Shown: positions 16,128-23,949 of the stretch, piece after piece
How the letters are laid out: each line of letters begins with the position of its first letter
Numbering within the stretch: position 1 is the stretch's first letter
Source: Anaerolineaceae bacterium UBA6133
Lineage (GTDB): Bacteria > Chloroflexota > Anaerolineae > Anaerolineales > Anaerolineaceae
Reading direction: 5' to 3'
Length of the DNA stretch: 28,476 nt
NCBI GenBank assembly: GCA_002435825.1
Contig: DIVL01000067.1
Span: 216 to 28,691, forward strand
Translations under genes and position numbers: made by a program
Notes under the pieces: model-generated
Database searches by the model: none
What the model was told of the DNA's origin: nothing
What the model saw: the letters and a program-made list of their open reading frames with translations, nothing else

Positions 16128-16150
16128 AGGTCAAGGAGTATTAGTAAAAA

Positions 16151-16504
16151 ATGGTACGTATTCGTTTACGTCGGGTGGGTTCAACTCACCAACCGCATTA
16201 TCGTGTGATCGTGGCAGACAAAGAAAGCCCCCGAGATGGGCGTTTCATTGAAGTCGTTGGTCAGTACAATCCCCGTACCGAACCCGGTACGATCGTTTTT
16301 GACGAAGAGCGCATTTATCACTGGTTGAGCGTTGGCGCCCAGCCATCTGAGTCTGTGCAGAAACTTTTCAAAATCGTCAAACTGGATGATCGCTTCACCA
16401 GGTTTAAGGCTGGGGAAGACAAGGAAATTTTATTAGCTGAGGCTAAGAAAATTTATACTGAACTGACTCTGCATCCAAAAACGACCCACACTGCCAGGGC
16501 ATAA
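16151..16504 (+). CDS. rpsP: 30S ribosomal protein S16
   Basis: S16 is a small-subunit protein needed for 16S rRNA folding. The first 80 residues are the full domain (MVRIRLRRVGSTHQPHYRVIVAD, GRFIEVVGQYNP, ERIYHWLSVGAQPSESVQ). The 117-residue chain carries about 30 extra residues at the C-terminus, rich in Lys and Thr, beyond the usual 80-90. An AAGGAG site lies 12 bases before the ATG, slightly far. It is followed at 11 bp by khpA, so the two are likely cotranscribed. Confidence 0.97.
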   Translation: MVRIRLRRVGSTHQPHYRVIVADKESPRDGRFIEVVGQYNPRTEPGTIVFDEERIYHWLSVGAQPSESVQKLFKIVKLDDRFTRFKAGEDKEILLAEAKKIYTELTLHPKTTHTARA

Positions 16505-16515
16505 CGGGGCATGTG

Positions 16516-16767
16516 ATGAAAGAAAACAAGCTGCATGACTTGCTGGAGTTCCTGGCAAAATCGATCGTGGATGATCCGAAACAGGTTTTTGTCGACGAGT
16601 ATCGCCAGGGGAACACCATTCAGCTCGACCTGCAGGTCGGCAAAGCTGACATTGGTCGGGTGATTGGCAAACATGGACGGGTGGCGAACTCATTGAGAGC
16701 CATCCTGAAGGTCGTTGCTGCCCGCAATGGCAAGCAAGTTACCCTGGACGTGGTAGATTTGGGTTAA
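16516..16767 (+). CDS. khpA: KH-domain RNA-binding protein KhpA
   Basis: An 83-residue single KH-domain protein. The RNA-binding GxxG loop is GKHG within IGRVIGKHGRVANSLRAIL. In other bacteria KhpA works with KhpB (Jag/EloR) in RNA binding and cell-envelope control, and the gene sits between rpsP and rimM, as here. A GTG three bases earlier is in frame, but the ATG at 16516 has better spacing to the GGGG at 16506-16509. The stop overlaps the next start by one base (TAATG), implying translational coupling with rimM. Confidence 0.93.
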   Translation: MKENKLHDLLEFLAKSIVDDPKQVFVDEYRQGNTIQLDLQVGKADIGRVIGKHGRVANSLRAILKVVAARNGKQVTLDVVDLG

Positions 16768-17321
16768 TGCCTGACATGGCAGATCAATATCAAGACACAG
16801 CAGGCTCGATCGATCCGGTTGAGCCTGCTTATGTATTAATCGGCAGGCTCCAAAAGTCTCACGGAGTACGTGGGGAAATCAGCATGCGGGTGTTTTCAGA
16901 TTTTCCGGAAAGGATCCGGAGAGGAAAAATCATCTACTTAGGCTCTGATTTTCAAGCCAACAAGATCACCGGCACACGCTGGAAGAATGAATTGCTGCTA
17001 CTCAAGCTTGAAGGGTTTGATAACCCTGAAAGCTTGCGTGAGCTGGTGGGCAAGGAAGTGTTCTCCGCAGTGAAGAATCTGCCGCCCCTGCCTGAAGGTA
17101 AGTATTACCATCACCAGTTGATCGGTTTACGGGTTTGGGAAGGCGACGAGGACCTGGGGGTGCTGGCTGCCATCATGGAAACCGGCGCGAACGAGGTCTA
17201 CATCATTGACCAGGCAGATGGCAGTGAATTGCTGCTGCCGGCAATTCCAGACGTGATACTCAAGATCGACCTCGGGCAAAAACGCATGGACGTGCACTTG
17301 CTGGAAGGACTGAGGGGGTAA
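16767..17321 (+). CDS. rimM: Ribosome maturation factor RimM
   Basis: RimM binds S19 and helps mature the head of the 30S subunit. The 184 residues hold the N-terminal beta-barrel (YVLIGRLQKSHGVRGE at about 22-37, then VFSDFPERI) and the C-terminal PRC barrel (KYYHHQLIGLRVW, GANEVYII, LLPAIPDVI). The start overlaps the khpA stop by one base; an ATG three codons later is an alternative. Its own stop overlaps the dprA start by one base. In many bacteria trmD follows rimM; here dprA takes that place. Confidence 0.95.
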   Translation: MPDMADQYQDTAGSIDPVEPAYVLIGRLQKSHGVRGEISMRVFSDFPERIRRGKIIYLGSDFQANKITGTRWKNELLLLKLEGFDNPESLRELVGKEVFSAVKNLPPLPEGKYYHHQLIGLRVWEGDEDLGVLAAIMETGANEVYIIDQADGSELLLPAIPDVILKIDLGQKRMDVHLLEGLRG

Positions 17322-18409
17322 TGCAGGAAGCTGGATTTTGGCTGGCGTTCAGTTACGTCAGAGGAATTGGGGCAGTCAGGTTTCGCAAATTGCTGTCCTT
17401 TTTTGGCGATTTGAGCCGGGCGTGGCAGGCGGGGTCCGCTGAACTGCTTGCGGCAGGCTTGTCGGAAAAGAACGTCGCGGATATCCTCGAAAAACGCAAA
17501 ACTCTGGATCCTCTTGCACTGCCTGAGCAGTTGAAAGCCAAGGGAATTTCGTTTTTAACCTGGCAGGATAGTTCATATCCACGCTATCTGAAGGAAATCG
17601 CCCAACCTCCACCCGTTTTTTATTACAAGGGCAGCATCACCGCAGCGGATGACCTTGCGGTTGCGATTGTTGGAACGCGGAAAGTGACCACCTATGGTAA
17701 ACAGATCACGCGTGATACCGCGGAATACCTGGCACATAACGGGGTGAGCGTGGTAAGTGGGCTGGCACGGGGAGTGGATGGATTGGCGCACCATGCGGCG
17801 TTAGAGGCAGGGGGCAGGACGATTGCCGTGTTGGGGAGCGGGGTGGACATCATCTATCCTCCTGAGCACCGCAGGCTGGCAGAACAGATCCTGGAGCAGG
17901 GGGCGATCGTGAGCGATTACGCCCCGGGGACGAAACCAGATGGTATTAATTTTCCACCACGCAACCGGATCATTTCAGGTTTGAGCCGCGCTACGATTGT
18001 GATCGAGGCGGGCGAGAAAAGTGGGGCGTTGATCACGGCGAAATTTGCGGTGGAACAGAACCGCGAGGTTTTTGCGGTACCTGGATCAGTCCTTTCGCCG
18101 ATGAGTCGCGGGACAAATGATTTGATTGGTGAGGGGGCGATGCCGATGACCAATCCGAAGTCGGTTTTGGAAGCGCTCAGGATTGAAGAGGGCAGTAAAG
18201 TGCCTAAACCACAGGAACAAGCCTTAAGCGATATGGAACGCACGGTTTTGCGAATTTTGGGTCAGGATTCTCTGCATATTGATGAGATCTGCGTCAGGAT
18301 GGACCTGAGCGTCGAGAAGCTGACCGTGACCTTGACCATGATGGAGTTGAAGGGCTTGTTGGTCCGCGAACAGGGGATGACCTACCGGCAAAACGGCAGG
18401 TGGATGTAG
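17321..18409 (+). CDS. dprA: DNA-processing protein DprA (Smf)
   Basis: DprA protects incoming single-stranded DNA during natural transformation and loads RecA on it. The 362 residues include an N-terminal SAM/HhH-like region (GIGAVRFRKLLSFFG), the extended Rossmann core with SGLARGVDGLAHHAAL starting at 146, VLGSGVDIIYPPEH, and FPPRNRIISGLS, and a C-terminal winged helix (about 300-362). The gene overlaps rimM by one base, so it is cotranslated with a ribosome-maturation gene. No other competence gene is in the window; recA is nearby but on the other strand. Confidence 0.96.
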   Translation: MQEAGFWLAFSYVRGIGAVRFRKLLSFFGDLSRAWQAGSAELLAAGLSEKNVADILEKRKTLDPLALPEQLKAKGISFLTWQDSSYPRYLKEIAQPPPVFYYKGSITAADDLAVAIVGTRKVTTYGKQITRDTAEYLAHNGVSVVSGLARGVDGLAHHAALEAGGRTIAVLGSGVDIIYPPEHRRLAEQILEQGAIVSDYAPGTKPDGINFPPRNRIISGLSRATIVIEAGEKSGALITAKFAVEQNREVFAVPGSVLSPMSRGTNDLIGEGAMPMTNPKSVLEALRIEEGSKVPKPQEQALSDMERTVLRILGQDSLHIDEICVRMDLSVEKLTVTLTMMELKGLLVREQGMTYRQNGRWM

Positions 18410-18830
18410 GGGTTACATAGTAGGAAAGGTAACCTAGGTTCTCGCCGGTGTCCTCAGTACAAAGTCTCCTTGTTGGACCGTGCGAGGCATCTGACCGTCA
18501 GATCTCCCATTACCGATTTAACATTTCGCAATACGCGGATGGACTAAAGCCCATCCGTACATTCGGAGCTAGCCATACGATGAAGACCCAGTTCTCGCAG
18601 GTCTCCCGACCTTGCGAGGTACTTGAATGTTAGGTCTCCCATTACTGTTTTGACGATTCGCAATACACAGATAGACCAATATCCTCACATGCGGGCACAG
18701 GTGCCCATCTTTGCTAAGTTTGACGTACGGTGGGGGTTCACTCCCACCGCGATTGGTGGCGCATGCCGTGCCCCGTGATACGGAACCAACGATGTTCCTT
18801 CAGCAGCATACTAAAAGGTAAAATGATGTA
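18410..18830. repeat. Gene-free repeat region before the RAYT genes
   Basis: Two diverged direct copies of a roughly 110-bp sequence occur at about 18440-18545 and 18590-18690. Both contain TTCTCGC, a GCGAGG segment, TCTCCCATTAC and ATTCGCAATAC or TTTCGCAATAC. Copy 1 ends in a hairpin GGATGG/CCATCC (18537-18556). A second hairpin CGGTGGG/CCCACCG lies at 18728-18749, and a half-REP GCATGCCGTGCC follows near 18761-18772. A 61-codon frame through copy 1 is not credible as a gene. Confidence 0.65.
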
Positions 18831-19102
18831 ATGACTTCCAACAATTCGTTACCACGCCGCAGAAGGCTTCGTCTGCCTGAATTTGATTACTCGCAAGCGG
18901 GTGCCTATTAAGTGACCATCGTCACCCAGGATCGCAAACAATCATTTGGGCATATTATTAATGGAGAAATGGTCTTAAATGAGGTTGGAAGGATGGCAAC
19001 AGACATTTGGGCAGGTATTCCGAGTCATTTTCTAAATGTTGAATTGGGGGAATTTGTGGTTATGCCGAATCATTTTCATGGGATCATCTCCATTAAGGTA
19101 GG

Positions 19103-19120
19103 GGCACGGCACGCCGTGCC
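19103..19120. repeat. REP palindrome inside RAYT copy 1
   Basis: GGCACGGCACGCCGTGCC pairs with itself except for the two central bases. It lies in frame in the transposase gene. Confidence 0.8.
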
Positions 19121-19395
19121 TCAAGAAGAAGGCGCGATAGAGAGGTTTGGAAAACCAGTTTCAGGTTCTCTTCCTACGATCTTGCGTTCCTTTAAATCAG
19201 CCACAACAAAGGCGTTCCATGAATTCTCTGGGCATTCGGAAGAACGCCTCTGGCAGCAGAGTTATTACGAACATGTCATCAGGAACGAACGGGAATACCG
19301 GGCGATTTACGATTACATCCTTGCCAACCCGATGAATTGGGAACAGGACGAAGAGTTTTTTCAGAGTAGTTTAATCGCAAGAGGCAGCATAGGGC

Positions 19396-19415
19396 GGGCA
19401 CGGCATGCCGTGCCC
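19396..19415. repeat. REP palindrome at the end of RAYT copy 1
   Basis: GGGCACGGCATGCCGTGCCC is a perfect 20-bp palindrome, followed by CTACG as in the other REP copies. Confidence 0.85.
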
Positions 19416-19447
19416 CTACGACCGAGTAGAATGGTAACATTTTAGAG

Positions 19448-19987
19448 ATGAAAACCAACCATTCAATCCCACACCGTCAGATTCACCGTCTACCTGAATT
19501 TGATTATTCCCAACCGGGGGCATATTTTGTGACCATTGTGACACAGGATCGCAAAATGTTGTTTGGGCATATTATTGATGGAGAAATGGTCTTAAATGAG
19601 GTTGGAAGGATGGTAACAGACATTTGGGCAGGTATTCCGAGTCATTTTCCAAATGTTGAATTGGGGGAATTTGTTGTTATGCCTAACCATATCCATGGAA
19701 TTATCTCCATCACCGTAGGAGCACGGCATGCCGTGCCCCTACAAGAAGGTACGATTGAGAGCTACGGCAAACCCGTTTCAGGTTCTCTTCCTACGATTGT
19801 CCGCTCCTTCAAATCAGCCACAACAAGGACGTTCCATGAATTTTCTGGGAATTTGGAAAAACATCTCTGGCAGCGGAGTTATTACGAACATGTCATCAGG
19901 AACGAACGGGAATACCGGGCGATTTACGATTACATCCTTGCCAACCCGATGAATTGGGAAAAGGATGACGAGTACTTAGTTTCGTAG
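19448..19987 (+). CDS. REP-associated tyrosine transposase (RAYT), copy 2
   Basis: An intact 179-residue Y1-transposase-domain protein. RAYTs cut and join single-stranded DNA at REP hairpins through a Tyr nucleophile activated by an HUH metal site. Seen here are RLPEFDYSQPGAYFVTIVTQDR at the N-terminus, HUH motif HIH in MPNHIHGII, and the C-terminal YYEHVIRNEREYRAIYDYILANPMNW with candidate nucleophile tyrosines. A 16-bp perfect REP palindrome (19721-19736) is part of the coding sequence (GARHAVPLQ). A weak AGAG lies just before the ATG. It is a tandem duplicate of copy 1 and lacks that copy's stop codon. Classical insertion sequence ends are not visible. Confidence 0.9.
   Translation: MKTNHSIPHRQIHRLPEFDYSQPGAYFVTIVTQDRKMLFGHIIDGEMVLNEVGRMVTDIWAGIPSHFPNVELGEFVVMPNHIHGIISITVGARHAVPLQEGTIESYGKPVSGSLPTIVRSFKSATTRTFHEFSGNLEKHLWQRSYYEHVIRNEREYRAIYDYILANPMNWEKDDEYLVS
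19721..19736. repeat. REP palindrome inside RAYT copy 2
   Basis: GCACGGCATGCCGTGC is a perfect 16-bp palindrome within the coding sequence, followed by CCCTA as in the REP at 19396. Confidence 0.85.
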
Positions 19988-20023
19988 GATTACCCCCGGT
20001 GTTTATTACCGTATTACATAGAC

Positions 20024-20043
20024 GGTCACGGCATGCCGTGACC
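20024..20043. repeat. REP palindrome after RAYT copy 2
   Basis: GGTCACGGCATGCCGTGACC is a perfect 20-bp palindrome followed by CTACC. It lies between RAYT copy 2 and the topA promoter. Confidence 0.85.
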
Positions 20044-20121
20044 CTACCAAGGGCTTCTTTGACGATTGAAATCGAAAAGAAAACTAACTCCAGCTCACGA
20101 AAACTTAGTTAATATCAACCC

Positions 20122-20148
20122 TTGACAAAAAATTGGATATGGTATGAT
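20122..20148 (+). promoter_or_regulatory. topA promoter
   Basis: A consensus TTGACA (20122-20127) is followed after a short 15-bp spacer by TATGAT (20143-20148). The expected transcript start, near 20155, leaves a leader of about 35 bases to the TTG start. The promoter lies inside the longest open frame, which rules out the longer N-terminus. Confidence 0.65.
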
Positions 20149-20190
20149 AGGCGTGCTAATTTTGAGCAACACTTTTCAAAGGGAGTCATT

Positions 20191-22587
20191 TTGGAAGCAT
20201 ATTGTTTTAAATGTAAAGAGAAACGTGAAATCACTCAGGCGCAGCCTGGGTTTACCAGCCGTGGAGCAGCAATGACCACGGGTGTTTGTGGCGTTTGCGG
20301 CACAAAGCTATTTCGTATGGGCGTGACCCCTGCGCATGAAGGTCTGGAAAAACCCGCTGTTGTTCCGACAAAATCAGCAGCGAAAAAGGCTGGCGCGAGT
20401 TCAAAAAAGAAAGTTACCACAAAGCGAGCGACTACCAAGAGTTCCAACGGAAAGAAAGTGCGGTCGGGCAACGGAAAACCGCTGGTGATCGTTGAATCGC
20501 CGGCAAAGGCACGCACCATAAGCAAATTCCTCGGGGATGGTTACCAGGTGTTGGCATCGGTGGGGCATGTGCGGGATCTGCTTAAATCGCAAATGAGCGT
20601 GGACGTTGAAAACGATTTCACGCCCAAGTATCGCGTGCCAAACGAAAAGAAAGAACTCGTCGCGGAAATTACTGCGACTGCAGAGCGAAGCAAGAAGGTG
20701 TACCTCGCGACTGACCCTGACCGGGAAGGTGAGTCGATCGCCTGGCACGTGATGGATTCTGCCCAAATGGAACCGGAAAAGGTGGAGCGGGTTGTCTTCC
20801 ATGAAATTACCAAAGAAGCGGTAGCTGCTGCCTTTGCCCATACCCGCGAGATCGACATGGACCTGGTGGACGCGCAACAAGCCCGCCGGATCCTTGACCG
20901 CCTGGTGGGGTACGGGGTGAGCCCGATCCTATGGGCCAAGGTGAAAGGGCGCCTTTCTGCTGGTCGGGTGCAGTCGGTGGCTTTACGGCTGATCGTAGAG
21001 CGCGAACGTGAGATCCAGGCGTTTGTGCCAGTTGAGTATTGGAAAATATCAGCTTTGTTTGAAGCTGACGATACTAAGAATCATTACAAGGCACGGCTTT
21101 TCAAGGTTAATGGCGTTGATCCTGACTTACCGGACGAAGAAACGACCATGGCGCTTGTGGAGATGTTGAACCAGGCTGCCTATAAGCTCGACAGCATTAA
21201 CCGCAGCACCAAGAGCATCCGCCCTGGCGCGCCTTTTATTACGAGCACTTTGCAGCAGGAAGCTTCCACACGGCTGGGTTTCCTGACCAAGAAGACCATG
21301 GCAGTTGCGCAGCAGCTCTATGAAGGTATCGACCTGGGGGGCGGCGATGAAACCGGTCTGATCACTTACATGCGAACAGACTCGGTGCACGTATCTGCGC
21401 AGTCAGTGAAAGAGGCGCGGGAGTACATTGCGAAAAAGTACGGCGACAGCTACGTTCCGGATAAGCCGCCTGTCTATCGCACACGGGCTGCTTCGGCGCA
21501 GGAAGCGCACGAGGCGATCCGTCCAACTTCAGTGAAACGCACCCCCGAGAGTGTGAAAGCTCACCTGAGCGGAGATCAATTCAAGCTGTACAAATTGATC
21601 TGGCAGCGCTTTATCGCCAGCCAGATGTCTCCCGCGCTAATCGAGACGATCACCGCTGACATTGCAGGCAAAATGGAAAAAGAATCCTGCTTGTTCCGTG
21701 CAAGCGGCAGCAAGACCGTTTTCCCAGGGTATCGGGCGGTCTATTCCGCCGTCAGAGGCGAAGATGAAAAAGAGGATGAAGATCAGACCGAGCTGCCTCT
21801 GGAGTCGCTGGAAGTGGGGCAAGAACAGCGTTTGCTCGAGCTAAATCCAAGCCAACATTTCACTGAGCCGCCACCGCGCTTCACGGAAGCCTCGCTGATC
21901 CAGGTGCTGGAGGAAAACAAAATTGGCAGACCCTCCACTTATTCCGCGATCATCACCACGATTCAGGCGCGTGGCTACGTAACACGCGAATCGAAACGCC
22001 TGGTTCCGACTGAAATCGGATTTTTGGTCAACGACCTGGTGGTTGAGTACTTCCCATCGATCGTGGATGTTGAATTCACATCTATCATGGAAGATAAGCT
22101 GGATGAAATTGCTCAGGGAGATGTTGCCTGGGTTGAGGTGATCAGGGACTTCTATACGCCTTTCAAGGACAGCCTGGATCATGCCAAAGAAAACATGCCC
22201 AAGACGAAGATAAAACCGGAACTGATAGGAAGAGAATGTCCGGTATGCGGCGGGGATTTGGTCCTTAGGACAGGTCGCTTTGGTCGCTTCATCAGCTGCT
22301 CAAATTTCCCCAAATGCAAGTATACCGAACCCTGGCTTGAGAAGATTGGCGTGACCTGCCCGGAATGCCAAAAGGGTGATGTGGTCGAGAAACGCAGCAA
22401 GAAGGGGAGAGTGTTTTATGGCTGCTCACGCTACCCCGAATGCAAGTTTGTTTCCTGGGACAAACCTCTGGCGCGAGCCTGCCCGAAATGCGGCGGATTA
22501 TTAACCACCAAGAATGGCAAACAGGCCAGCTGCAGTAGTTGCCACTCACGATTTGAGCTTGAAGAGGGCGTGCTGCAGCAGGAATAG
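20191..22587 (+). CDS. topA: DNA topoisomerase I with N-terminal DUF5679 zinc ribbon
   Basis: TopA relaxes negative supercoils by single-strand passage. I start it at TTG 20191, five bases after AAAGGGAG (20178-20185), giving 798 residues; the 23 codons upstream overlap the promoter. Residues 1-45 are a DUF5679-type zinc ribbon (YCFKCKEKRE ... GVCGVCGTKLF), normally a separate small protein in Chloroflexota. A Lys/Ala/Ser-rich linker (about 46-95) follows, then Toprim (PLVIVESPAKA from 97, ATDPDREGE), the cleavage/strand-passage domains with active-site Tyr393 in ITYMRTDS, and three C-terminal ribbons, each with paired cysteines (CPVCGG, CPECQ, CPKCGG). The third ribbon is shorter. Length and order are otherwise standard. 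Confidence 0.95.
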   Translation: MEAYCFKCKEKREITQAQPGFTSRGAAMTTGVCGVCGTKLFRMGVTPAHEGLEKPAVVPTKSAAKKAGASSKKKVTTKRATTKSSNGKKVRSGNGKPLVIVESPAKARTISKFLGDGYQVLASVGHVRDLLKSQMSVDVENDFTPKYRVPNEKKELVAEITATAERSKKVYLATDPDREGESIAWHVMDSAQMEPEKVERVVFHEITKEAVAAAFAHTREIDMDLVDAQQARRILDRLVGYGVSPILWAKVKGRLSAGRVQSVALRLIVEREREIQAFVPVEYWKISALFEADDTKNHYKARLFKVNGVDPDLPDEETTMALVEMLNQAAYKLDSINRSTKSIRPGAPFITSTLQQEASTRLGFLTKKTMAVAQQLYEGIDLGGGDETGLITYMRTDSVHVSAQSVKEAREYIAKKYGDSYVPDKPPVYRTRAASAQEAHEAIRPTSVKRTPESVKAHLSGDQFKLYKLIWQRFIASQMSPALIETITADIAGKMEKESCLFRASGSKTVFPGYRAVYSAVRGEDEKEDEDQTELPLESLEVGQEQRLLELNPSQHFTEPPPRFTEASLIQVLEENKIGRPSTYSAIITTIQARGYVTRESKRLVPTEIGFLVNDLVVEYFPSIVDVEFTSIMEDKLDEIAQGDVAWVEVIRDFYTPFKDSLDHAKENMPKTKIKPELIGRECPVCGGDLVLRTGRFGRFISCSNFPKCKYTEPWLEKIGVTCPECQKGDVVEKRSKKGRVFYGCSRYPECKFVSWDKPLARACPKCGGLLTTKNGKQASCSSCHSRFELEEGVLQQE

Positions 22588-22600
22588 TGATTGGTATAAA

Positions 22601-22645
22601 ACCTGCACCTTAAAGAGTGATAAATACTTTCTTTGAGGTGCAGGT
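22601..22645 (+). promoter_or_regulatory. Hairpin sequestering the ribosome-binding site of the downstream gene
   Basis: ACCTGCACCT (22601-22610) pairs with AGGTGCAGGT (22636-22645), and the stem continues with TAAAG/CTTTG to about 15 bp around a 15-base loop. The right arm contains the GAGG ribosome-binding site (22635-22638) and ends at the A before or at the ATG (22646). No T-run follows, so it is a poor terminator. A translational switch is inferred. Confidence 0.6.
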
Positions 22646-23809
22646 ATGGAAAACACACTGGATTTTATAAAAGAAAAACTGAAGGTACCGAGGAACCTGG
22701 CAATCGTGGCCGCATTCGCCGGTTTGGTGCTTGGTTTGATCATTGGGTATGTCATCCTGCCTGTGCAGTGGACCGACGCTTCCGCTGAGCACTTGCGGGC
22801 AGACTTGCGCCAGGATTATTTGCGCAACCTGATCACTACCTATACCCTGAACGGGGATAAAGAAAAAGCTGTTCAACTCTATGGGGAATTGGGCAAACAG
22901 GCTGAGTCAACCCTCAGCCAGTTGCTGGCAGAGCCAGGTTTTCTCTCAACTGAACAAATCACGCGTTTCACGACCGCCTTAGGGATTGCAGTGCCCCAGG
23001 CAAGCGGCGAGACTGCCAGCACTTCACCCCTGACGCTTGAGGATGGTACAGAAATAAAAGTGGATACGGGTGATGAGGTTGAACCGGCAAAGAAATCCAA
23101 CACCCTTTTATGGCTTGGTTTTGGGCTGCTGGCAATCCTAGGTGTGGGGGCGTATCTGGCTTACCGTTACTATTTCAAAGAACATTCAGTGGAAGAAGGC
23201 AAGCCACTGGATGATGGTACTTCTGAGAATCGCGTAGGACAAGCGGCAGCAAGACAGCCTGCTGCGGTGCCTATGCGCCCAGCGGCAGAACCAGCCCCTG
23301 TGGCAGCCCCTGGTCAGAGCCAATCTGTCTTTAAGCCGCCTTTCTTCGGCAACGGCAAGCAATCCAATGGCATCGCCGTGCAAAAGCCGGTGGCTCAATT
23401 CATGTCGACCTACGCGTTTGGGGATGATCGCTACGACGAGTCGTTTACATTTGATGCGCCTAATGGTGAGTTTTTGGGCGAGTGCGGCGTGAGCATCTCG
23501 GACATCATCGGGGTGGGAGAGCCCAAAAAGATTTCCGCTTTTGATATCTGGCTCTTCGATAAGAATGATATTCAAACGGTAACCAAGGTCTTGATGAGCA
23601 AGCACAGTTATGAGGATGCGACAACATTGCAGCGATTGGAGATTCGCGGTGAGCCTATTTTGGCAGAGCCTGGCGCGCAATTTGTACTCGAAACAGCCAC
23701 ATTGCGGCTGGAAGGACGGATCGTGGATGTAATTTATGGCGATATGCCCTTACCAGAGGACAGCTATTTCCAACGCAGCACGGTGGAGCTGGCAATTTAC
23801 AGGAAGTAG
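22646..23809 (+). CDS. Two-helix membrane protein, conserved hypothetical
   Basis: I do not recognise this 387-residue protein. A hydrophobic helix at about 17-39 (AIVAAFAGLVLGLIIGYVIL) anchors the N-terminus. A helical region follows (about 45-125, with YLRNLITTYTLNGDKEKAVQLYGEL, TPR-like in look), then a second membrane helix at about 152-172 (WLGFGLLAILGVGAYLAY). Residues about 185-250 are Pro/Ala/Gln-rich and probably disordered. The C-terminal 135 residues form a compact mixed domain (FTFDAPNGEFLGECGVSI, AFDIWLFDKNDI) of unknown fold. It follows topA by 58 bp on the same strand, and its ribosome-binding site lies in a strong hairpin. Confidence 0.85.
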   Translation: MENTLDFIKEKLKVPRNLAIVAAFAGLVLGLIIGYVILPVQWTDASAEHLRADLRQDYLRNLITTYTLNGDKEKAVQLYGELGKQAESTLSQLLAEPGFLSTEQITRFTTALGIAVPQASGETASTSPLTLEDGTEIKVDTGDEVEPAKKSNTLLWLGFGLLAILGVGAYLAYRYYFKEHSVEEGKPLDDGTSENRVGQAAARQPAAVPMRPAAEPAPVAAPGQSQSVFKPPFFGNGKQSNGIAVQKPVAQFMSTYAFGDDRYDESFTFDAPNGEFLGECGVSISDIIGVGEPKKISAFDIWLFDKNDIQTVTKVLMSKHSYEDATTLQRLEIRGEPILAEPGAQFVLETATLRLEGRIVDVIYGDMPLPEDSYFQRSTVELAIYRK

Positions 23810-23813
23810 ATAA

Positions 23814-23890
23814 GGTGATAGGTGGTAGGTAGTAGGTGGTAGGTGGTAGGTGATAGCTGGTAGGTGATAGGTGATAGCTGGTAGGTGATA
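23814..23890 (+). repeat. Heptanucleotide tandem repeat array 1
   Basis: Eleven uninterrupted 7-bp units of the form GGTGRTA, with GGTAGTA and GCTGGTA variants. It begins four bases after the stop of the membrane-protein gene and ends near the greA terminator. The same unit in the same orientation forms the array at 28296-28393. Confidence 0.95.
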
Positions 23891-23894
23891 GTAA

Positions 23895-23929
23895 GGAAAA
23901 ATGAACGGGTTCCGAGAAGGAACCCGTTC
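23895..23929 (-). terminator. Rho-independent terminator after greA
   Basis: GAACGGGTTCC (23903-23913) and GGAACCCGTTC (23919-23929) form a perfect 11-bp stem around GAGAA. On the minus strand it is followed by ATTTTTCC. It closes the minus-strand operon 20 bp after greA. Confidence 0.9.
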
Positions 23930-23949
23930 TGTATTAGTTAGGTAAGGAA

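Larger units (their letters stand above)
18831..19445 (+). pseudogene. REP-associated tyrosine transposase (RAYT), copy 1, with premature stop
   Basis: A Y1-type (IS200-like HUH) transposase related to REP elements. The frame begins MTSNN at 18831 and is cut by TAA at 18909-18911, exactly where copy 2 has TTT (Phe). Past the stop the protein continues unbroken: VTIVTQDRK, the HUH motif in VVMPNHFHGII, and YYEHVIRNEREYRAIYDYI, where the nucleophilic Tyr is expected. Restart at the GTG at 18912 would give 177 residues lacking the first strand. A near-perfect REP palindrome (19103-19120) is translated as GARHAVP, and another at the 3' end adds a tail, GRARHAVPLRP. It is about four-fifths identical to copy 2, two bases downstream. 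Confidence 0.85.

Noticed and set aside
18448..18633. 61-codon plus-strand frame
   Set aside because: It runs through a duplicated non-coding repeat, with no ribosome-binding site and no matching frame in the second copy.
23814..23890. CRISPR array
   Set aside because: Units are 7 bp with no spacers and no cas genes are nearby; it is a simple tandem repeat.
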